A stretch of 64,000 bases of DNA from Micromonospora sp. WMMD980 (lineage in GTDB: Bacteria; Actinomycetota; Actinomycetes; Mycobacteriales; Micromonosporaceae). The translations under genes and the position numbers were made by a program. Shown here piece after piece: positions 58,483 through 64,000 of the stretch (the first letter of the stretch is position 1; every line of letters starts with the position of its first letter). Below the pieces are notes generated by a model. The model did no database searches. It was given only the letters and a program-made list of their open reading frames with translations, and was not told where the DNA came from. The stretch covers positions 3,906,001 to 3,970,000 of the forward strand of contig NZ_JARUBE010000003.1 in NCBI RefSeq assembly GCF_029626035.1, written 5' to 3'.

Positions 58483-59322
58483 TCAGGCGGCCCGGGCGGT
58501 CCAGCGGTCGCCGGCGCGCGAGACGAGCAGCGGCAGGCCGAAGGTCTTGGACAGGTTGTCGGCGGTGAGCACGTCGGCGAGCAGACCCTGCGCCACCACG
58601 CCGCCCTCGCGCAGCAGCAGCGCGTGGGTGAAGCCCGGTGGGATCTCCTCCACGTGGTGGGTGACCAGCACCATGGCCGGGGCGTCCGGGTCGTACGCCA
58701 GCTCGGCGAGCCGGGCGACCAGGTCCTCCCGACCGCCCAGGTCGAGCCCGGCGGCGGGCTCGTCGAGCAGCAGCAGCTCCGGGTCGGTCATCAGGGCCCG
58801 CGCGATCTGCACCCGCTTGCGCTCGCCCTCGGAGAGCGTGCCGTAGGCGCGGTCGGCGAGGTGGCCGACGCCGAGCTGGCCGAGCAGCGCGGCGGCGCGC
58901 GCCTCGTCGGTGCGGTCGTAGCTCTCCCGCCAGCGGCCGACCACCGACCAGGCGGCGGTCACCACCACGTCGGTGACGCGCTCCTCGGCGGGGATCCGCT
59001 CGGCGAGGGTGGCGGTGGAGAGGCCGATCCGGGTACGCAGCTCGTTGACGTCGGTGCGGCCGATGCGCTCGCCGAGCACGTGGGCGATGCCGTGGCTCGG
59101 GTGCAGCCGGCCGGCGGCCAGGTTGAGCAGGGTGGTCTTGCCGGCGCCGTTCGGGCCGAGCAGCACCCACCGTTCGTCCAGCTCGACCCGCCAGTCGACG
59201 TCGTGCACCAGCGAGGTGCCGGAGCGCTTGACGCCGACCCCGTCGAGGCTGACCACCAGATCCGCGTCCACGGTCGAGGGGGCGGGGGCGCCGGCGGCGC
59301 CGGGGATCAGGTCACCAGTCAC
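58483..59322 (-). CDS. orphan ABC transporter ATP-binding protein
   Basis: 279 residues with Walker A GPNGAGKTT (about 50-58), the signature LSEGERKRVQIARAL, Walker B LLLLDEPAAG, and the His switch LVTHHVEE, so it is a complete ATPase. The GIAHVLGERIGR insert resembles ModF/YfeB-like iron or molybdate types. There is no permease gene next to it, so its transporter is unknown, or it acts in another process. The GTG at 59322 is preferred over TTG at 59334 because TTGGAT lies six bases before it. Confidence 0.9.
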   Translation of the reverse strand: MTGDLIPGAAGAPAPSTVDADLVVSLDGVGVKRSGTSLVHDVDWRVELDERWVLLGPNGAGKTTLLNLAAGRLHPSHGIAHVLGERIGRTDVNELRTRIGLSTATLAERIPAEERVTDVVVTAAWSVVGRWRESYDRTDEARAAALLGQLGVGHLADRAYGTLSEGERKRVQIARALMTDPELLLLDEPAAGLDLGGREDLVARLAELAYDPDAPAMVLVTHHVEEIPPGFTHALLLREGGVVAQGLLADVLTADNLSKTFGLPLLVSRAGDRWTARAA

Positions 59323-59453
59323 CGCCCCATCCAACCACGCACCGGCCCGTCGCCCCCCACGGGCGGCGTCGCGGCCATAGGGTGGGGCGCCGTGTCGTTG
59401 GTCACCGCTTCGGAAGGACGACAGATGCCCGACCGCTGCCGGGAGGCGGGCGG

Positions 59454-60458
59454 ATGAGCGCGGTCATCGAGATCGCCGGTCTCCGCAAGACGTTCCACAC
59501 CTTGCGTCGGGGGCGCCGCGTCGCCGTCGACGACTTCCACATGTTGGTCGAGGCGGGTCAGGTGCACGGCTTCCTCGGGCCGAACGGCTCGGGAAAGACG
59601 ACCACGCTCCGGGCGCTGCTCGGGCTGGTCCGGCCGGATTCCGGCTGGATGCACGTGCTGGGCGCCCGGTCACCGGAGCGGCTGCCCGACGTGGCCGGGC
59701 GGGTCGGCGCGATCGTGGAGAGCCCGCAGTTCTTCGGCAACTTCACCGCGCACCGGACGCTGCGGCTGCTGGCCGTGGCCGGCGGCGTGCCCACCAGCCG
59801 GGTGGACGAGGTGCTGGAGCAGGTCGGCCTGCGGGACCGGGGCGACGAGCGGGTGAAGGGTTACTCGCTGGGCATGAAGCAGCGTTTGGCGGTCGCCTCA
59901 GCCCTGCTCAAACGCCCGGAGCTGCTGATCCTCGACGAGCCGGCGAACGGGCTCGACCCGGCCGGCATCCGGGAGATGCGCGACCTCACCAGGTCGCTCG
60001 CCGCCGCCGGGGTGACGGTGTTGCTCTCCAGCCACATCCTCGCCGAGATCCAGCTGATCTGCGACCACGTGACGATCGTCAGCCGCGGCCGGCGGGTCGC
60101 GTACGGGCCGGTGGACGAGGTGCTGGCCGGCTTCGACCAGCACCAGTGGCAGGTGCGGGTGGCCGAGCCGGAGCGGGCCGCGCAGTTGCTGGGCCGCGCC
60201 GGCCTGTCGGTGACCGGGCACGCCGAGCACCTGGTGGTGACCGGTGTGGAGGACCCCGAGACGATCAGCCGCACGCTCGGCGAGCAGGGCCTGTGGGTGC
60301 GTGAGCTGATCCCGCTCCGGCCCGACCTGGAGAGCGTCTTCCTGGAGTTGACCGGCGGCCACGAGCCGGTGGCGGTGCCGCGCCAGGTGGACGGCGCACC
60401 GCCGCACGACGGCGTGATCGATCTGGACGTCTCCGACGGCCGGGCGGTGGACGCGTGA
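59454..60458 (+). CDS. ABC-2 exporter ATP-binding protein
   Basis: 334 residues: Walker A GPNGSGKTT, signature YSLGMKQRLAVA, Walker B LLILDEPANGLDP and switch LLSSHILAE. The C-terminal 100 residues (about 235-334) are a regulatory tail typical of ABC-2 (DrrA/NatA-like) ATPases. GGGAGG precedes the ATG. The membrane partner gene follows with a GTGA overlap, so the pair forms an exporter for an unknown substrate (drug, lipid or ion). Confidence 0.93.
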   Translation: MSAVIEIAGLRKTFHTLRRGRRVAVDDFHMLVEAGQVHGFLGPNGSGKTTTLRALLGLVRPDSGWMHVLGARSPERLPDVAGRVGAIVESPQFFGNFTAHRTLRLLAVAGGVPTSRVDEVLEQVGLRDRGDERVKGYSLGMKQRLAVASALLKRPELLILDEPANGLDPAGIREMRDLTRSLAAAGVTVLLSSHILAEIQLICDHVTIVSRGRRVAYGPVDEVLAGFDQHQWQVRVAEPERAAQLLGRAGLSVTGHAEHLVVTGVEDPETISRTLGEQGLWVRELIPLRPDLESVFLELTGGHEPVAVPRQVDGAPPHDGVIDLDVSDGRAVDA

Positions 60459-61465
60459 ACCTGGTCCGTGCCGAGCTGGAGCGGTTGGCCGCCCGGCGCT
60501 TCGTGCAGCTCATGGTGGTGTTGTTGGCGGTGGCCTTCGCGGTGACCGTGGTGACCACGCTCGGCGGTTCGCACCGGCCGACCGCGATCGAGCTGAGCCG
60601 GGCCCAGACCCAGGCCGCGCAGGAGGTCCAGCGGCTGGAGCTGGCGCACGACCGCTGCGTGCAGATCAAGGCGGGAACGGTCACCCCGGACGAGAACGAC
60701 TACGTGCCGCGCGACTGCGCCCAGATCGACCCGGCCCGGTCGGAGCAGCTGCCGACCGCGTCCGACTATCTGAGCGGCGTCTTCGTCTTCGCCAAGGAGG
60801 CCGGGCCGCTGCTCTACTTCCTGATCGCGTTCCTGGCGCTGTTCGGGTTCCTGGTCGGCGCCTCCTACATCGGGGCGGACCTGAACTCGGGCGGGGTGGT
60901 CAACCTGCTGCTGTGGCGGCCGCGCCGGCCGACCGTGTTCGTCGCGAAGCTCGGCACGCTGTTGGGCGGCGTGCTGGCGCTCTCCGTGCTGGCGTCGGTG
61001 GCCTATCTGAGCGCGTTCTGGTTGATCGGTCAGGCCTCCGGGCTGACCGGCCGGATGGGTGGCGAGTTCTGGGCGTCGCTCGGCGCGACCTGGGTGCGCG
61101 GTCTGCTGCTCGTGCTGTTCGCCGCGGCGCTCGGGTTCGCCGTGGCCACGCTGGGCCGGCACACCTCGGCGGCGCTGGGCACGGTGGCCGCCTACCTGGT
61201 GGTGTGGGAGCTGGGCGCGCGGCTGGTGTTCCAGATCCTCCGGGTCGTCCGGCCGGACCGGTTCATGCTCTCCAGCTATCTGGGGGCGTGGCTCGCCGGT
61301 GAGGTGCGGTTCTGGGACGACAGCGCCTGCGGGGCCGGGATCTCCGGGTTCTGCGACGGTTCCTACGCGCTCGGCTGGCCGTCGGGGCTGGTGGTCCTGG
61401 TGGCGCTGACCGGCGCGCTGGTGGCGGCCGCGTTCGTGGTGTTCCGCCGCCGTGACCTGATCTGA
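60455..61465 (+). CDS. ABC-2 exporter membrane protein
   Basis: 336 residues with six hydrophobic segments (about 15-35, 118-140, 163-185, 215-235, 240-255, 302-328) and a large extracytoplasmic loop (about 40-115) that contains two Cys (DRCVQI, RDCAQI) possibly forming a disulfide. The pattern GASYIGADLNSGGVVNLLLWRPRR is typical of ABC-2 permeases. GTG start overlapping the ATPase stop. A strong hairpin follows. The substrate is unknown. Confidence 0.9.
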   Translation: MNLVRAELERLAARRFVQLMVVLLAVAFAVTVVTTLGGSHRPTAIELSRAQTQAAQEVQRLELAHDRCVQIKAGTVTPDENDYVPRDCAQIDPARSEQLPTASDYLSGVFVFAKEAGPLLYFLIAFLALFGFLVGASYIGADLNSGGVVNLLLWRPRRPTVFVAKLGTLLGGVLALSVLASVAYLSAFWLIGQASGLTGRMGGEFWASLGATWVRGLLLVLFAAALGFAVATLGRHTSAALGTVAAYLVVWELGARLVFQILRVVRPDRFMLSSYLGAWLAGEVRFWDDSACGAGISGFCDGSYALGWPSGLVVLVALTGALVAAAFVVFRRRDLI

Positions 61466-61468
61466 GCG

Positions 61469-61504
61469 TGCCGGCGCGGCCCGCGCCCACGGGCCGCGCC
61501 GGCA
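61469..61504 (+). terminator. hairpin terminator of the exporter operon
   Basis: A perfect 14-bp stem (61469-61482 with 61491-61504) with an eight-base loop, beginning four bases past the permease stop. No T-run, but a CTCCTTG follows. Confidence 0.7.
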
Positions 61505-61573
61505 ACTCCTTGCAGACTCGCCCAACAGGGTGAAGAATTCCTTCAGATGGCGACCGGGTGGATGAGCCGGCGC

Positions 61574-62779
61574 TCAGCCGACCGTCGAGCCGAACACCTC
61601 GTCACGGACCGCGTCGAGCGCGGTACGCAGCGCGCCGCGCAGGATCGGTTCCTCGGTCAGCCCGGTGCTCACCACCCGGGGCCGGACCAGCGTGATCGCG
61701 GCCACCTCGCGCTGCACCCGCTCGGCCAGCGCGGCCCCGCCCGCCCGACCGACCGCGCCGGCGAGCACCACGAGCGGAGGGTCGAGCACCACGCAGGTGC
61801 TCGCCACACCGAGCGCCAACCGGCGGGCCAGCTCGTCCAGCACCGGGCCACCGGCATCCCCCGCCGCGATTGCCGCGTCGACCGCCTCGGCGGCCCGGGC
61901 CGCCGCGACGCCCTGTTCGGCCGCGTCCGCCGTGGCGAAGCCGTGCTCGGCCGCCACCGCACGGACCGCGTCGGCACCGGCGAGCTGCTGGAACGCCGGC
62001 TTGGCGCGCCGGGACACGTCGCGCGGGATGGGCACACCGGGCACCGGCAGGTAACCGATCTCGCCGGCCGCGCCGCTGCTGCCGTGGTGCAACCGGCCGC
62101 CCAGCATTATCGCCAGGCCGACCCCGGCGTCCACCCAGACCAGCACGAAGTCGGCGGTGTCGCGGGCCGCGCCCGACTGCGCCTCGGCGACCGCCGCCAG
62201 GTTCACGTCGTTCTCGAAGACGACCGGGGTGTCCAGGTCCTCGCGGAGCGCGGCGAGCAGGCCGCTGTGCCAGCGCGGCAGGTTGAACGCGAACGTGATG
62301 TCGCCGGTCTGCGGATCGACCAGGCCGGGCGTGCCGAGCACCACCCGCCGGACCGCGGACAGCTCCGCCCCGGCACTGCTGGCGGCCTGCACCACGGCGT
62401 TGTGCACCACCCCCACCGGGTCGTCGGTGTCCCGGGTGGACTGCTCGACCCGGCCGGCGACCGTGCCGGTGATGTCGGCGCAGGCGGCCACCACGCGCTC
62501 CGCGCCGACGTCCACACCGACCACGTACGCGCTGCTCGGGCGCACCGCGTAGAGCTGGGCGTTCGGGCCCCGCCCGCCGGCCTGCTCGCCGACCCGGGCG
62601 ACCAGGCCGCGCTCCTCCAGCCGCTCGACGAGCTGCGACGCGGTCACCTTGGACAGCCCGGTCAGCTCGCCGATCCGGGCCCGGGTCAACGGCCCGCGCT
62701 CGAGCAGCAGCTCCAGCGCCGCGCGGTCGTTGAGCGCCCGCAGGAGTCGGGGGGTGCCGGGCAACCGGGTCGCACTCAT
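61574..62779 (-). CDS. ROK-family transcriptional repressor
   Basis: 401 residues: a winged helix-turn-helix (about 12-65: LTRARIGELTGLSKVTASQLVERLEERGLV) followed by a ROK sugar-kinase-like domain (about 85-390). The ROK zinc motif CxCGxxGCxE is missing: after AAGEIGYLPV the sequence has no cysteines, so it is a regulator rather than a kinase and may not bind zinc. It faces the GH3 gene, which it probably controls in response to an amino sugar. TAAGGTTTCTAACC in the gap is a candidate operator. Confidence 0.92.
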   Translation of the reverse strand: MSATRLPGTPRLLRALNDRAALELLLERGPLTRARIGELTGLSKVTASQLVERLEERGLVARVGEQAGGRGPNAQLYAVRPSSAYVVGVDVGAERVVAACADITGTVAGRVEQSTRDTDDPVGVVHNAVVQAASSAGAELSAVRRVVLGTPGLVDPQTGDITFAFNLPRWHSGLLAALREDLDTPVVFENDVNLAAVAEAQSGAARDTADFVLVWVDAGVGLAIMLGGRLHHGSSGAAGEIGYLPVPGVPIPRDVSRRAKPAFQQLAGADAVRAVAAEHGFATADAAEQGVAAARAAEAVDAAIAAGDAGGPVLDELARRLALGVASTCVVLDPPLVVLAGAVGRAGGAALAERVQREVAAITLVRPRVVSTGLTEEPILRGALRTALDAVRDEVFGSTVG

Positions 62780-62799
62780 GCCAAGGTCCTCGATTTTTC

Positions 62800-62815
62800 A
62801 GTAAGGTTTCTAACC
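62800..62815. promoter_or_regulatory. candidate ROK operator
   Basis: AGTAAGGTTTCTAACC includes the GGTT-TCT-AACC dyad and lies just upstream of the ROK gene start, in an AT-rich patch between the divergent genes. No second copy is seen, so the call is tentative. Confidence 0.4.
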
Positions 62816-62840
62816 AAAACGCCTGCCTAAGGGTGCCCGT

Positions 62841-62846
62841 TAGCGT
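62841..62846 (+). promoter_or_regulatory. -10-like TAGCGT before the GH3 gene
   Basis: TAGCGT lies about 56 bases before the GTG at 62902, giving a short leader with an AAAGGGG ribosome site. A -35 is not clear. Confidence 0.35.
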
Positions 62847-62901
62847 ATCGGCCACCCCGATCCGAGTGAGGTCGGACGATCCGGCAGGGAAAGGGGCACA
62901 A

Positions 62902-64000
62902 GTGGGGCTGGATCCAGGACTCCGCCGACTCGCGCTGGGCACGTTGCTGGCCGCGTACGCCGGCCCGGTTCCGCCGGACTGGGCGGTCGACCTGCTCGCC
63001 GACGGGCTGGCCGGGCACACCCTGTTCGGCACCAACGTGCACGACCCGGCCCAACTGGCGGCGTCCACCGCCGCGCTGCGCGCCGGTCGCCCGGACGTGA
63101 TCCTGGCGATCGACGAGGAGGGCGGTGACGTCACCCGGCTGGCCCACGCCACCGGCAGCCCGTACCCGGGCAACGCCGCGCTCGGCGCGGTCGACGACCC
63201 GGACCTCACCCGTGCGGTCTACGCGGCGATCGGCGGCGAGCTGGCCGCGGTCGGTCTCACCCTCGACCTGGCGCCCACCGTCGACGTGAACACCGCCGAC
63301 GAGAATCCGGTGATCGGCACCCGCTCCTTCGGCGCGGACCCGAAGCGGGTCGCGGCGCACTCGGCCGCCGCGGTCGCCGGCCTCCAGGCGGCCGGCGTGG
63401 CCGCCTGCGCGAAGCACTTCCCCGGCCACGGCGCGACCGTCGCCGACTCGCACCACGAGCTGCCCACCGTCGACGTGCCGCCGGCCGTGCTGCGGGAGCG
63501 CGACCTGCCGCCGTTCGCCGCGGTGATCGACGCCGGGGTGCGCGCGGTGATGACCGCGCACATCCGGGTGCCGGCGCTGACCGGCGACGGTCCGGCGACG
63601 TTCAGCCGGGCGGTCCTGCACGACCTGCTGCGCGTCGAGTACGGCTTCACCGGCACGGTGATCACCGACGCGCTGGAGATGAAGGGCGCCGCGCTGGCCG
63701 CCGGCGGGGTGGGCCCGGCCGCGGTACGCGCGCTCGCCGCCGGCGCCGACCTGCTCTGCATCGGCGCCCGGGTCGACGCCGACCTGGTGGAGCTGGTCGC
63801 CGCGGAGATCGTCACCGCGTTGGGTGACGGCCGGCTGGCGCGCGCCCGGGTGGAGGAGGCCGCCGGCCGGACCGCCGCGCTGGCCGGCTGGACCGGGCCG
63901 GTCGACGCCCCGCCGCCGGCCGCCGACGACCTCGGCTACGCCGCCGCGCTGCGGGCCGTGCACGTGGAGGGCGACCTGCCCGGCCCGGCCGCCGCGCTCG
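62902..64000 (+). CDS. GH3 beta-N-acetylhexosaminidase, partial (runs off the window)
   Basis: An open frame of 366 codons without a stop at the window edge. The GH3 catalytic barrel is clear: ILAIDEEGGDVTRL, GTRSFGADP, KHFPGHGATVADSHHELP (Lys171-His172 start the NagZ-type catalytic loop) and VITDALEMKG with the nucleophile Asp at about 256. The loop KHFPGHG...DSH is typical of N-acetylglucosaminidases acting in peptidoglycan or chitin turnover. No signal peptide at the GTG start, so cytoplasmic. AAAGGGG lies upstream. It is divergent from the ROK repressor gene, its likely regulator. Confidence 0.93.
   Translation, partial: MGLDPGLRRLALGTLLAAYAGPVPPDWAVDLLADGLAGHTLFGTNVHDPAQLAASTAALRAGRPDVILAIDEEGGDVTRLAHATGSPYPGNAALGAVDDPDLTRAVYAAIGGELAAVGLTLDLAPTVDVNTADENPVIGTRSFGADPKRVAAHSAAAVAGLQAAGVAACAKHFPGHGATVADSHHELPTVDVPPAVLRERDLPPFAAVIDAGVRAVMTAHIRVPALTGDGPATFSRAVLHDLLRVEYGFTGTVITDALEMKGAALAAGGVGPAAVRALAAGADLLCIGARVDADLVELVAAEIVTALGDGRLARARVEEAAGRTAALAGWTGPVDAPPPAADDLGYAAALRAVHVEGDLPGPAAAL

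Noticed and set aside
59425..59457. 11-codon frame before the ABC-2 ATPase gene
   Set aside because: Too short, no leader-peptide features and no terminator after it; its end merely overlaps the real ribosome site.

Overview
The window is chromosomal DNA from a very high-G+C actinomycete. The best fit is the family Micromonosporaceae, probably Micromonospora or a close relative. The reasons are the codon use (almost only G/C third positions, many GTG starts), the gene set (NAD-dependent DNA ligase, gatCAB, etfBA, an actinobacterial ECF sigma/RskA pair, a class F sortase), and four copies of an intergenic GTTAA...GGGGCCCC double dyad that I associate with Micromonospora genomes from memory. 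I see no insertion sequence, prophage, CRISPR array, rRNA or tRNA. Coding density is high and most genes are ordinary core or conserved actinobacterial genes.

Layout. 0.2-3.9 kb: ilvB-ilvN-ilvC on the minus strand, preceded by a leader peptide and a textbook transcription attenuator. 3.9-6.4 kb: a membrane GGDEF-EAL protein. 6.5-8.3 kb: ilvD on the plus strand, so four branched-chain amino acid genes flank this signalling gene. 9.4-16.5 kb: a sugar-uptake operon on the minus strand (binding lipoprotein, two permeases, GH2 beta-mannosidase) facing its probable LacI-type repressor, with a promoter, an operator and two large perfect hairpins between them. 16.5-25.4 kb: a degenerate GGDEF-EAL protein, a PH-domain protein, a 2-hydroxyacid dehydrogenase, a GAF/SpoIIE phosphatase, a PQQ-type sugar dehydrogenase lipoprotein and a membrane metallophosphoesterase. 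25.4-25.7 kb: an intergenic element with a 21-bp perfect inverted repeat. 25.7-32.3 kb: an AceE-like thiamine enzyme, gatB, a small membrane protein, and gatC-gatA. 32.4-37.3 kb: a third GGDEF-EAL protein, with a 201-residue insertion, and ligA. 37.5-43.1 kb: a membrane-tethered MazF-like protein, an ADP-ribosylglycohydrolase, a VOC protein, a MetE-like protein, mnmA and a cysteine desulfurase.

43.2-46.4 kb: an ECF sigma factor and RskA-type anti-sigma factor, divergent from a secreted DUF4397 protein and a class F sortase. The DUF4397 gene has an in-frame TAG exactly where its C-terminal membrane anchor would begin. The lost anchor is still readable and its stop overlaps the sortase start. 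46.4-53.3 kb: etfB-etfA, a small conserved protein with a GNAT acetyltransferase, two DUF202 proteins, a PLDc_N-like protein, a second acetolactate-synthase-like enzyme and an enoyl-CoA hydratase. 53.3-57.5 kb: two paralogous membrane proteins around a SnoaL-like gene, a DoxX-like protein, an alpha/beta hydrolase fused to a membrane domain, and an Ala-rich repeat protein. 57.6-64.0 kb: ribokinase, an orphan ABC ATPase, an ABC-2 type exporter pair, and a ROK repressor divergent from a GH3 N-acetylhexosaminidase gene that runs off the window end.

Themes: nucleotide second-messenger signalling (three GGDEF-EAL membrane proteins within 31 kb), regulated sugar use (mannosides; amino sugars by inference), and a surface-anchoring module under its own sigma factor. 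Many single genes appear to be transcribed without a leader: a -10-like hexamer (mostly TAGGCT, TAGGGT or TAGCGT) sits 5-8 bases before the start codon. No system here is clearly new. The best candidates for a second look are the interrupted DUF4397/sortase module, the ilv attenuator, the paired-dyad repeats, the inverted-repeat element at 25.4 kb and the tethered MazF-like protein.
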